From: Actinomycetes bacterium
Lineage (GTDB): Bacteria > Actinomycetota > Acidimicrobiia > Acidimicrobiales > Microtrichaceae
Length of the DNA: 12,697 nt
Direction of reading: 5' to 3'
Assembly (NCBI GenBank): GCA_023437745.1
Contig: JAEZFI010000279.1
Span: 1 to 12,697, forward strand
Positions 6,055-12,697 of this stretch are shown here, in pieces. Each line of letters starts with the position of its first letter. Positions within the stretch are counted from its first letter, which is position 1. A program made the translations under genes and the position numbers. The notes under the pieces were generated by a model. That model searched no databases. It was not told the DNA's origin and saw only the letters and a list, made by a program, of their open reading frames with translations.

Positions 6055-6495
6055 TCAGAGCTCGGGATCCCCCGGGACGGTCTCGACACCGGGGGTCAGC
6101 GGCCGGCGCAGCGGCACCTTCATCATCGAGAAGTCCGCCGTCGCGATGATGTGGTCGCCGTCCACGACCTTGCACTCGACGACGATGAGCTGCTGCCCCA
6201 CCCGCACCACCTCCGCCCGAGCGACGACCACGTCGCCTCGGGGACGTCCGAGGTAGCGGACGTGCATGTCGGCCGTCACCAGCGATTCGACCAAGGGGTC
6301 GAAGCCGCTGCGGCGGGCCGCCGCCAGGGCGCACGCCAGGTCGACGAGCGTGGCGATCGCACCGCCGTGGAGGTTCGCCGTGAACCCGAACGCCTCGGGT
6401 CGGACGGGCATGCGGACCTCGGCGACGCTCGACCCCTCGTCAGGGCGATCGAACTCCAGTCCGAGCAGTTCGTGCAGGGGGATGACGGGGTTCAC
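6055..6495 (-). CDS. PaaI-type hotdog-fold acyl-CoA thioesterase
   Basis: This 146-residue single hotdog domain should hydrolyse acyl-CoA thioesters. The signature is NLHGGAIATLVDLA (41-54): Asn41, the HGG turn (43-45) and Asp52 are the usual catalytic/oxyanion residues of PaaI-like enzymes. DMHVRYLGRPRGD and the final HIIATADFSMMKV strand complete the fold. The length matches the family. The start is GTG 6495, with GAGG seven bases upstream. No export signal is seen, so it is cytosolic. It lies 63 bases upstream of dinB on the same strand, but the LexA box between them suggests dinB has its own promoter. The 106 bases upstream separate it from a divergent methyltransferase. The substrate is not predictable; aromatic or medium-chain acyl-CoAs are typical. 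Confidence 0.9.
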   Translation of the reverse strand: MNPVIPLHELLGLEFDRPDEGSSVAEVRMPVRPEAFGFTANLHGGAIATLVDLACALAAARRSGFDPLVESLVTADMHVRYLGRPRGDVVVARAEVVRVGQQLIVVECKVVDGDHIIATADFSMMKVPLRRPLTPGVETVPGDPEL

Positions 6496-6601
6496 GCGCG
6501 CCTCGGTTTCCAGGGGTGGACGGAACGTAGTCGTTCGCGGTGTCGCCGAGGCCGCTCCGGGGTGGGAACGTGGAGTCCCGGCGTCACCCCAGGAGGTCGC
6601 G

Positions 6602-7219
6602 ATGGGTCTCTACGGCGAGCACGTGCTGCCACGTCTCATCGACGTGGCGTGCGGGACGAAGGAGTCGGCGAAGCTCCGCAAGCGGGTCTGCGCGGGGCTC
6701 CACGGAAGGGTCCTGGAGCTCGGGTTCGGATCGGGGCTGAACGTCCCTCACTACCCCGATGCCGTCGACGGCGTGGCGGCCGTCGAGCCCTCGGACGTGG
6801 GGTGGGGCCTGTCGGAGCGGCGCAGGAGCGAGTCGCCCATCCCGGTCGAGCGCACGGGCCTCGACGGGCAGGCCATCCCGCTCGCCGACGACAGCTGCGA
6901 CGTCGCGCTGTCGACGTGGACGCTGTGTACGATCCCCGACGCCGGCATCGCGCTGGCCGAGGTGCGCCGCGTCCTGCGGCCCGGCGGCACCCTGCACTTC
7001 GTCGAGCACGGGCTGGCGCCCGACGAGGGCGTCCAGCGGTGGCAACACCGGCTCGAGCCGATCCAGCAGCGGGTCGCCGGTGGCTGTCACCTCACCCGCG
7101 AGATCCCGCAGATGCTCACGGCGGCCGGCTTCACGCTCGCCGAGCTGGACACCTTCTACGAGCACGGTGCGCCGAAGATCCTCGGGGCGGACTCGCTCGG
7201 CGTCGCCGTCTCGGCGTAG
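6602..7219 (+). CDS. Class I SAM-dependent methyltransferase (UbiE/METTL7-like)
   Basis: This 205-residue Rossmann-fold methyltransferase begins at ATG 6602, immediately behind AGGAGGTCGCG, which rules out the longer upstream frame. Motif I is VLELGFGSGLN (37-47), Glu62 ends beta-2 and should bind the SAM ribose, and DGQAIPLADDSCD (88-100) is motif II. STWTLCTIPD and RRVLRPGGTLHFVEHG (from 122) are the later motifs. The arrangement, with FVEHG after beta-5 and the WQHRLEP segment, resembles the Methyltransf_11 group near UbiE and METTL7. Quinones, phospholipids or thiols are possible acceptors; none can be chosen from sequence. The gene faces the tandem-hotdog gene with only 8 bases between stop codons, so transcripts likely overlap. 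Confidence 0.88.
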   Translation: MGLYGEHVLPRLIDVACGTKESAKLRKRVCAGLHGRVLELGFGSGLNVPHYPDAVDGVAAVEPSDVGWGLSERRRSESPIPVERTGLDGQAIPLADDSCDVALSTWTLCTIPDAGIALAEVRRVLRPGGTLHFVEHGLAPDEGVQRWQHRLEPIQQRVAGGCHLTREIPQMLTAAGFTLAELDTFYEHGAPKILGADSLGVAVSA

Positions 7220-7227
7220 GTCGCGCC

Positions 7228-8031
7228 TCAGCGGAGGATCGTGGCGCGGGCGTGCACCAGCGCGGTGACGCGCCCGGTCCCGGTGTCGACCAGCTCGACC
7301 TGGACGGGGTCGTCGGCGGCGTCGCCCAGCCGGCGGGTGCGCGTGCGGACCGTGCCGCTCCGAGCCTTGTCGAGGTAGCGGACGTCCAGCTCCGTGACCA
7401 CCACGGGCGCATCGGCCCGCGACGCCGCCACCTCCTCGGTGGCGCACTCCGCGAGCAGCATCACCATCGCCCCTTGGAGGGTGCCGGCGGGGTTCAGGAG
7501 GGCAGGGACCACCTCGACCTCGACGATCCCCTCGGCGGCGTCGACCACCTCGATGCCCGCTTCGTCCCGGAGCGGGAGCGACAGGGTTCCGAGGTCGCGG
7601 AACACCACCGCGGCGTCCTCCGGGGTGAGCGCCGGCTTGGGCGGATCGCTGTCCTTGCGGGGCACCTTGGCGAAGCCGATGGCGCCAGCGGCGACGAGGC
7701 CTCCCGCCGGATCGTGGAGGTCGACCCGGCAGGTGACCGATCGCCGGCCCTCCCGCAGGACGGTATTCACCGCGCTGATGCAGTCCGGCGCCGGGACCGG
7801 GCGCATCCGCACCGACATGTCGGTGGTGAAGGCCCACAGCGTGGGGTCCTGGTCGATGCTGATCCCCGCCACGGCGTCCACGGCGAAGGACAGCACGCTG
7901 GCCCGCACGATGCCGTGGTGCAGCGTGGCCGGTTGGGGCAGGACGTCGATGACCAGGCGCGAGCCGTCCAGACGGGCCGACGCGCCGAGACGGCTCGGCA
8001 CGGACATGAGCTCGCTCGGGACGTCCGTCAT
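7228..8031 (-). CDS. Tandem hotdog-fold protein, probable acyl-CoA thioesterase
   Basis: This 267-residue protein contains two PaaI-like hotdog domains in tandem. Domain 1 (about 10-125) has LHHGIVRASVLSFAVDAVAG (37-56), with HHG in place of HGG and Asp52. Domain 2 (about 135-267) has NPAGTLQGAMVMLLAECA, with Asn180, Gln186-Gly187 and Glu195 in the equivalent slots. Strands such as TDMSVRMRPVP and TELDVRYLDKARSG match between the halves. The second domain looks closer to a working PaaI site, while the first has drifted, so a catalytic/structural split is possible. The start is ATG 8031 with a weak ribosome binding site, 18 bases after the carD stop codon, so the gene is very likely read from the carD promoter. 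The substrate is unknown. Confidence 0.8.
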   Translation of the reverse strand: MTDVPSELMSVPSRLGASARLDGSRLVIDVLPQPATLHHGIVRASVLSFAVDAVAGISIDQDPTLWAFTTDMSVRMRPVPAPDCISAVNTVLREGRRSVTCRVDLHDPAGGLVAAGAIGFAKVPRKDSDPPKPALTPEDAAVVFRDLGTLSLPLRDEAGIEVVDAAEGIVEVEVVPALLNPAGTLQGAMVMLLAECATEEVAASRADAPVVVTELDVRYLDKARSGTVRTRTRRLGDAADDPVQVELVDTGTGRVTALVHARATILR

Positions 8032-8049
8032 CGCTGGCGCCCCGTGGGC

Positions 8050-8586
8050 TCAGGCTGCGGTGCGTGCGACGCTCTCGCCGCGGAGGACCGCGTCGAGGTA
8101 CTCCCCCGCGTCCTCGATCGACATCTCCAGCGAGGGCGCCAGCTCGTTCACGAGGTTCGTCCGGGCATGGGCGAACATCTCCCGCTCGGCCACCGACAGC
8201 TCCGTGGACCGGCGACGCAGGGCGAGGTTCCGGACGACCTCGGCCACCTGGTAGACGTCGCCGCTCTTCAGCTTCTCCTGGTGGTTCTTGAGCCGGCGGC
8301 TCCAGTTGCTCGGCATCCGGACGTCGGTCCGCTGCAGGAGCTCGACCAGCCCCTCGAGCTCATCACCCGACACAGGCGGTCGCAGGCCGAGCTGATCCGC
8401 ACGATCGACCGGCACGGACACCTTCATGTCGTCGGCGGTCGTGCGGAGCACGAGGTAGTCGGTGGCTTCGCCCGACAGGTCGATGGAGATGATGCCGTCC
8501 ACGACGCACGCACCGTGGTGCGGGTAGATCACCGTCTGACCGGGCTCGTAGGACACTGCGTTCACCGGGTTGGCCTCGACGGGCAT
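8050..8586 (-). CDS. carD: CarD/CdnL-family RNA polymerase-binding regulator
   Basis: This 178-residue CarD-type global regulator binds the RNA polymerase beta subunit and stabilises open complexes, notably at rRNA and housekeeping promoters in actinobacteria. The N-terminal RNA polymerase-interacting domain (about 12-70) carries the signature YEPGQTVIYPHHGACVVDGI. The C-terminal helical domain carries MPSNWSRRLKNHQEKLKSGD with Trp95, the counterpart of the DNA-wedging Trp of Mycobacterium CarD, then VYQVAEVVRNLALR and SVAEREMFAHAR. The start at 8586 is preferred to the ATG at 8598 because AGGAG stands six bases ahead of it, overlapping the upstream ATG. The length is slightly above the roughly 160-residue norm, due to short extensions at both ends. 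It heads a two-gene unit with the tandem-hotdog gene and diverges from a methyltransferase across 182 bases. Confidence 0.95.
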   Translation of the reverse strand: MPVEANPVNAVSYEPGQTVIYPHHGACVVDGIISIDLSGEATDYLVLRTTADDMKVSVPVDRADQLGLRPPVSGDELEGLVELLQRTDVRMPSNWSRRLKNHQEKLKSGDVYQVAEVVRNLALRRRSTELSVAEREMFAHARTNLVNELAPSLEMSIEDAGEYLDAVLRGESVARTAA

Positions 8587-8768
8587 GGAGCTCCTCATTT
8601 CGCGCCATCGGTGGTCGATGGAGCCCCGACAGCCTACGGCTGGTTCGGCTCGCCGCCCGCCGGTGAGCCGGATTTCACGCGCGAGGCGACGGTTCGAACG
8701 GTCCGCCCGTGGGCCGCCTCGTGTGCTGGACTGCGGCGGAGCCAGGGGGCTCCCCAGCCGGAGGTGTC
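8587..8768. promoter_or_regulatory. Divergent intergenic region between carD and a methyltransferase
   Basis: This 182-base gap must hold promoters for both flanking genes. It contains AGGAG for carD (just above 8586) and GGAGGTG for the methyltransferase (about 8760-8766). An 8-base palindrome GTTCGAAC occurs at about 8692-8699. I see no convincing paired -35/-10 boxes in either direction. Confidence 0.5.
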
Positions 8769-9572
8769 ATGGACGCGGAAGACCTCGTACGAGACCACTA
8801 CAGCGGCGACGACCTCGAGGGCGTCGTGCTGAAAGCCCTGGAGCGGGCCGGTGTCGACATCGACGCACTCACGATCGAGGATCTGGCCGGTCTCGACCAG
8901 CTCCACGCCGGATTCGGTCCGGCGACGGCCCACCTCCTGGACCAGCTGGAGCTGACCGCCGAGTCGACGCTCCTCGACCTGGGCTGTGGCGTCGGCGGGC
9001 CCGCGCGCATGGCTGCCGCGCGTCACGGGTGCCGGGTCACCGGGATCGACCTGAGCCAGGACTTCGTGGACCTGGCCCGTGCCCTCACCGAGCGGCTGGA
9101 CCTCTCCTCCCAGGTGAGCTTCGAGGTCGGTTCGGCCACGGACCTCCCCTTCGAGGACGGCTCGTTCGACCGCGCCATGCTGAACCACGTCGGCATGAAC
9201 ATCGCCGACAAGGCAGGCGTCTTCGCCGAGGCACGCCGGGTCCTGCGTCCCGGCGGGCTCTTCGCCGTGTACGAGCAGATGCGGATGGGCGACGGCGAGG
9301 TGGCCTACCCGCTCCCCTGGGCCGACAGCGAGGCGTCCTCCTTCATCGAGACCCGCGAGGGGTACGCGGCGCTGCTGCGCGAGGCGGGCTTCGCCGTCGA
9401 GCACGACGAGGACCGGACACCTGCGAACGCCGCAGGCGGCCCGCCACCCGCCGGCGCCCTCACCCCCGGCGACCTCTTCGGACCGGCGTTCGGCGAGCGC
9501 CTCGGCAACAACATCGCAGCCGCCATGGCGGGGACCCTCGGCGCGATCCTCATGGTGGCCCGGGGGGTCTGA
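8769..9572 (+). CDS. SAM-dependent methyltransferase, SDMT/Methyltransf_11-like
   Basis: This 267-residue class I methyltransferase starts at ATG 8769, behind GGAGGTG; the 20 upstream in-frame residues are not protein-like. An N-terminal helical part (1-55) includes LDQLHAGFGPAT (42-53), which resembles the substrate-side motif of sarcosine/dimethylglycine N-methyltransferase-like enzymes. Motif I is LLDLGCGVGGPARMAA (68-83), GIDLS gives the ribose-binding Asp, ATDLPFEDGSFDRA is motif II, and ARRVLRPGGLFAVYEQM follows. LNHVGMNIADK is the region where the SAM-proximal loop meets the acceptor. A Pro/Gly/Ala-rich insert (AAGGPPPAGAL) precedes the last helix. The acceptor is probably a small molecule, possibly an amine; glycine-betaine formation cannot be claimed without an N-methyltransferase partner in the window. 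Confidence 0.85.
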   Translation: MDAEDLVRDHYSGDDLEGVVLKALERAGVDIDALTIEDLAGLDQLHAGFGPATAHLLDQLELTAESTLLDLGCGVGGPARMAAARHGCRVTGIDLSQDFVDLARALTERLDLSSQVSFEVGSATDLPFEDGSFDRAMLNHVGMNIADKAGVFAEARRVLRPGGLFAVYEQMRMGDGEVAYPLPWADSEASSFIETREGYAALLREAGFAVEHDEDRTPANAAGGPPPAGALTPGDLFGPAFGERLGNNIAAAMAGTLGAILMVARGV

Positions 9573-9574
9573 TC

Positions 9575-9587
9575 GCGCCTCCGGCGC
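9575..9587 (+). terminator. Weak hairpin after the methyltransferase gene
   Basis: GCGCC, a 3-base loop and GGCGC form a 5-bp perfect stem two bases past the stop codon. There is no T-run, so this is only a candidate 3' end structure. Confidence 0.25.
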
Positions 9588-9689
9588 AGCGGGGTCGCCG
9601 CCAGCAATCCACCCCTTGCGGAGTGCACCACCCGTGGTCAGACTTGTCGGGACCCCCTTGGGCGAGGGCGGTCACGGAGGGGGTTCGTG

Positions 9690-12600
9690 ATGCGGCACGT
9701 TCGAGGTGCAGTGATCGGTGTGGTGGGGGTGCTCGGCCTGGTGGCCGCAGCCTGCGTCCCGCCGGCGACGCCCGGCGGCAACGCCGCGCCCGTCGCCGTG
9801 ATCGCTGCGTCCCCGGACAGCGGCCCTGCGCCGCTCGAGGTGACGCTGTCCGCCGCCGGCTCGGCCGACTCCGACGGCGCCATCACCGAGTGGACCTGGA
9901 ACTTCGGTGACGGTTCGCCCGCCGAGGTCGCCACCACCGGCGCGAACGTCACCCACACCTACACCGCCCAGGGCGTGTTCACCGCGACGCTGACGGTCAA
10001 GGACAACGCCGGGGCCAGCGGCTCCGCCACGGCCGTGATCGACGTGGGCGCCGTGAACCAGTCGCCCACGGCGGTCGTCGCTGCGACGCCCACGTCGGGC
10101 AAGGAGCCGCTGACCGTCCAGTTCACCGGATCGGGCTCCACGGACGCCGACGGCTCCGTCGCCTCGTACGCGTGGGCGTTCGGCGACGGTGGCACCTCCA
10201 CGGACGCCGACCCCTCCCACGTCTATGCGGCGGCGGGCCTCTACACGGCGCAGCTGACGGTGACCGACGACGACGGCGCCACCGGCACGGACACCATGAC
10301 GATCACCGTCGACGCCAACCAGCCGCCGACGGCAGTGGCCACGGGCATCCCGACGGTCGGGAAGTTCCCCCTCACCGTCGCGTTCACCGGCTCGGGCTCG
10401 ACCGATCCGGACGGCACCGTCACCTCGCACGCGTGGACCTTCGGCGACGGCGGCACCTCCAACGTCGCCGACCCGTCGCACACCTACGTCAACCCGGGCG
10501 CCTACACCGCGACCCTCACCGTCACCGACGACAACGGCGTCACGGCGACCGACACGGTCGCCATCACGGTCAACCCGAACCAAGCGCCGGTCGCCGTCGC
10601 CAACGCCACCCCGACGGCGGGCCAGGCGCCGCTGACGATCAACTTCTCCTCGGCCGCCTCGACCGACCCCGACGGGACGATCGTGTCCCGCAGCTGGGCG
10701 TTCGGCGACGGGAACACCTCCTCCGCCGCCAACCCCACCTACACCTACAGCTCGGCCGGCACCTTCACGGCGACCCTGACCGTCACCGACGACAACGGCA
10801 CCACCGACACCGACCAGGTCACGATCGAGGTCTCGCCGATCCCCAACACCCCGCCGACCGCAGCGGCGTCCGGCACCCCGACGTCGGGCAAGCAGCCACT
10901 GACCGTGGCCTTCAGCTCGGCGGGCTCGACCGACACGGACGGCACGATCGTCTCGTACGCGTGGGACTTCGGCGACGGCGGCAGCTCGACGCAGGCCAAC
11001 CCCTCGCACACCTACACGGCGGCGGGGAACTTCGTGGCCACCCTCACCGTGACCGACAACGCCAACGGCACCGACAGCGAGACGGTGGCCGTCACGGTCA
11101 ACGCCAACCAGGCGCCGACCGCGGCCGCCAGCGGGTCCCCGCTCACGGGCAAGGAGGACCTGACCGTCTCCTTCTCGTCGGCGGGCTCGACCGACCCCGA
11201 CGGTACGATCGCCTCGTACGCCTGGGACTTCGGCGACGGCGGCAGCTCGACCTCCGCGAACCCGTCGCACACCTACACGAACCCCGGCGGCTTCACGGCC
11301 ACGCTCACCGTCACCGACGACAACGGCGTGACGGCGACGGCCTCGGTGTCGGTCACCGTGATCGCCAACCAGCCTCCGGTCGCAGCGGCGAACGCGACGC
11401 CGCAGAGCGGCGCCCGATCGCTGGTCGTGGCGTTCTCCTCGGCGTCCTCGGCCGATCCCGACGGGACGATCGCCTCGCGGTCGTGGAACTTCGGGGACGG
11501 CAGCACCTCGACGGCGGCCAACCCGTCGCACACCTACACCTCGGCGGGCACGTTCACCGCGACGCTGACGGTCACCGACGACAACGGCGTGTCGGACACC
11601 GACTCCGTCGTCATCACCGTGATCGTCGACGACGACGGTGACGGGGTCAGCCCGCCCACCGACTGCGACGACCACGCTGCACTCACGTTCCCCGGGGCGC
11701 CCGACTCGCTCGGCGACAACGTCGACCAGAACTGCGACGGCGTCGACGGCCTCGTCACCGCGAACCTCTACGTGCGGCAGTCCGGCACCGACACCTCCAC
11801 CTGCGGGGTGATCGCCGAGCCCTGCGCCACGATCACCTTCGGCATCACCCGTGCGCAGGCGACCGGCAAGAGCATCCTGGTCGTCGCCGGCGGCACCTAC
11901 GGCAACTTCGCCGTGGCCAACGGGATCAACGTCCGGGGCGGTTTCGGCCAGAACTTCCTGCGCGGCGGCTCGGCGACCGGGTCGACGACGACCACCGTCA
12001 ACGGCAGCTTCAACGCCTCGAAGGGCATCAGCGCCGGCGTCTTCGCCGACAACGTCAACGTGACGACCGTGGTGTCCGACCTCACCGTCCTCGCGGCCAA
12101 CGAGTCCGCGAACGGCCGTGTCAGCTACGGCGTGGTGGTCCGGAGCTCCACCGCGGCGCTCACGCTGGACACGATCACGGTGATCGGCGGGACCGGTGGC
12201 TCGGGTGACGTCGGCTCCAACGGGGCCAGCGCCACCACGGCGCAGGCTGCCGGAGGTGGCGCCGGGCAGAACGGCGACGACGGAATCACCACGTGCTCGA
12301 CGAGCCGTCAATCGGGCGGCAGCGGTGCAGCCGGTGCCGGCAACGGTGGCCTGGGCGGGTCTCGTGACTCCAGCTGCACCCTCGGCGTCTGCGCCGGCAG
12401 CGCCTGCAACGCGACGGCGGGCCTCACCGGTGCGAACGCCACGCTGACGGGAGCGGGCTGCGGCACGGGCGGTGCCGGTGGTGGCCCCGGTGGCATCGCC
12501 GGGAACGGCGTCGGCGGAGCCACCGGCTGCGTGACCGATGGCTCGGGAGGCAGCGCAGGCACCGCCTCGAACGGTCTCGCCAGCGGCGGTCTCTGGGTGC

Positions 12601-12697
12601 GCAACGGCGGCAACGGTGGCGGCGGCACACTCGGCGCGAACGGTGGCGGCGGCGGTGGTGGTGGTGGCGGCGGCGGGTCCGACAACGACATCGACGA
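9690..12697 (+). CDS. Large surface lipoprotein: 7 PKD domains, MopE-like motif, beta-helix (partial, open at 3' edge)
   Basis: The frame is open from ATG 9690 to the window edge (1002 codons and two bases), with GGAGGGGG ahead of the start. The N-terminus MRHVRGAVIG, a hydrophobic stretch and VAAAC make a lipoprotein signal with Cys22. Seven PKD domains begin at about residues 34, 126, 213, 300, 389, 476 and 563, each with W-x-FGDG, HTY-like and LTVTD motifs. Residues 647-687 (DDDGDGV, DCDD, NCDGVDG) match the putative metal-binding motif seen in MopE-type proteins. From about 693 a LYVRQSGTD...PCATITFGI segment opens a probable right-handed beta-helix. From 833 the sequence becomes Gly-rich with six Cys and ends in poly-Gly. 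It should be an extracellular adhesion or matrix-type protein anchored to the membrane. No enzyme active site is seen in this part. Confidence 0.9.
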   Translation, partial: MRHVRGAVIGVVGVLGLVAAACVPPATPGGNAAPVAVIAASPDSGPAPLEVTLSAAGSADSDGAITEWTWNFGDGSPAEVATTGANVTHTYTAQGVFTATLTVKDNAGASGSATAVIDVGAVNQSPTAVVAATPTSGKEPLTVQFTGSGSTDADGSVASYAWAFGDGGTSTDADPSHVYAAAGLYTAQLTVTDDDGATGTDTMTITVDANQPPTAVATGIPTVGKFPLTVAFTGSGSTDPDGTVTSHAWTFGDGGTSNVADPSHTYVNPGAYTATLTVTDDNGVTATDTVAITVNPNQAPVAVANATPTAGQAPLTINFSSAASTDPDGTIVSRSWAFGDGNTSSAANPTYTYSSAGTFTATLTVTDDNGTTDTDQVTIEVSPIPNTPPTAAASGTPTSGKQPLTVAFSSAGSTDTDGTIVSYAWDFGDGGSSTQANPSHTYTAAGNFVATLTVTDNANGTDSETVAVTVNANQAPTAAASGSPLTGKEDLTVSFSSAGSTDPDGTIASYAWDFGDGGSSTSANPSHTYTNPGGFTATLTVTDDNGVTATASVSVTVIANQPPVAAANATPQSGARSLVVAFSSASSADPDGTIASRSWNFGDGSTSTAANPSHTYTSAGTFTATLTVTDDNGVSDTDSVVITVIVDDDGDGVSPPTDCDDHAALTFPGAPDSLGDNVDQNCDGVDGLVTANLYVRQSGTDTSTCGVIAEPCATITFGITRAQATGKSILVVAGGTYGNFAVANGINVRGGFGQNFLRGGSATGSTTTTVNGSFNASKGISAGVFADNVNVTTVVSDLTVLAANESANGRVSYGVVVRSSTAALTLDTITVIGGTGGSGDVGSNGASATTAQAAGGGAGQNGDDGITTCSTSRQSGGSGAAGAGNGGLGGSRDSSCTLGVCAGSACNATAGLTGANATLTGAGCGTGGAGGGPGGIAGNGVGGATGCVTDGSGGSAGTASNGLASGGLWVRNGGNGGGGTLGANGGGGGGGGGGGGSDNDID
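9789..11625 (+). repeat. Tandem PKD-domain coding repeat, period about 261 bases
   Basis: Seven successive units encode PKD domains. Units 2 to 7 start 87 codons apart (89 between units 4 and 5), while unit 1 is 92 codons long. Units 5 and 6 are nearly identical in DNA over part of their length: a 39-base stretch (10952-10990 against 11213-11251, exactly 261 bases apart) differs at one position. Confidence 0.9.
12642..12677 (+). repeat. GGN trinucleotide run encoding twelve glycines
   Basis: Twelve consecutive GGT/GGC/GGG codons lie in frame within the Gly-rich tail of the PKD protein. Changes by whole triplets would alter poly-Gly length without breaking the frame. Confidence 0.9.

Noticed and set aside
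6522..6537. GGAAC and GTTCG pair resembling a second LexA box
   Set aside because: The half-sites are separated by six bases rather than four, and the left half starts CGG rather than CGA.
6565..6585. GGAAC followed by CGTC upstream of the first methyltransferase, like an ECF sigma promoter
   Set aside because: The spacer is only 12 bases where about 16 to 18 are needed.
4918..8832. Plus-strand open frame of 1304 codons
   Set aside because: It runs antisense to dinB, the thioesterase, the tandem-hotdog gene and carD, and out of frame through a methyltransferase. It is rich in Arg, His and Gly with no domain, as expected in high-GC DNA.
9616..9644. Possible -35/-10 pair (TTGCGG, 17 bases, CAGACT) ahead of the PKD gene
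   Set aside because: The -10 box matches only two key positions; in such GC-rich DNA this is not enough for a promoter call.
9672..12311. Minus-strand open frame of 879 codons
   Set aside because: It is Arg/Gly/Val/Asp-rich low-complexity sequence with no family motif, antisense to clear PKD repeats. Its repeats are mirror images of the PKD coding repeat.

Overview
The window is very GC-rich, with G or C at most codon third positions, and ordinary bacterial gene density. It carries a CarD-type RNA polymerase-binding regulator, a family 1 encapsulin/encapsulated-ferritin pair, a DinB polymerase with a Gram-positive/actinobacterial type LexA box, and lipoproteins with short N-terminal arms. 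This suggests a high-GC actinobacterium, perhaps of the Acidimicrobiia. The phylum is a fair inference; the class is only a guess. There are no rRNA, tRNA, CRISPR or insertion-sequence features, and no gene-free stretch exceeds 300 bases. The longest gaps are 8587-8768, 3682-3803 and 9573-9689.

Layout. From 1 to about 6500 every gene is on the minus strand. Read in transcription order they are: a PaaI-type hotdog thioesterase (6495-6055); DNA polymerase IV (5991-4795) with a LexA box over its start codon; a six-helix PQ-loop membrane protein (4735-4103); a 73-residue protein of unknown function (4025-3804); an encapsulated ferritin (3681-3310) overlapping an encapsulin shell gene by one base (3310-2501); a short-chain dehydrogenase (2490-1678); a secreted alpha/beta-hydrolase lipoprotein (1621-410); and a small, extremely acidic lipoprotein (310-47). 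From 6602 the strands alternate: a methyltransferase (+), a convergent tandem-hotdog protein (-) directly behind carD (-), then divergently a second methyltransferase (+).

The last 3 kb is one plus-strand reading frame, open from an ATG at 9690 to the window edge. It encodes a surface lipoprotein with seven PKD domains, a MopE-like metal-binding motif, a probable right-handed beta-helix and a glycine-rich tail. A long antisense open frame (12311-9672) lies over most of it and is a composition artefact.

How the genes fit together. The best-defined system is the iron nanocompartment: the ferritin-like cargo keeps the known ferroxidase residues and ends in an encapsulin targeting peptide, and the next gene makes the shell. 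This is a known class of system. The other genes are individual housekeeping, lipid/acyl-CoA-type, methyl-transfer and cell-surface functions without an obvious shared pathway.
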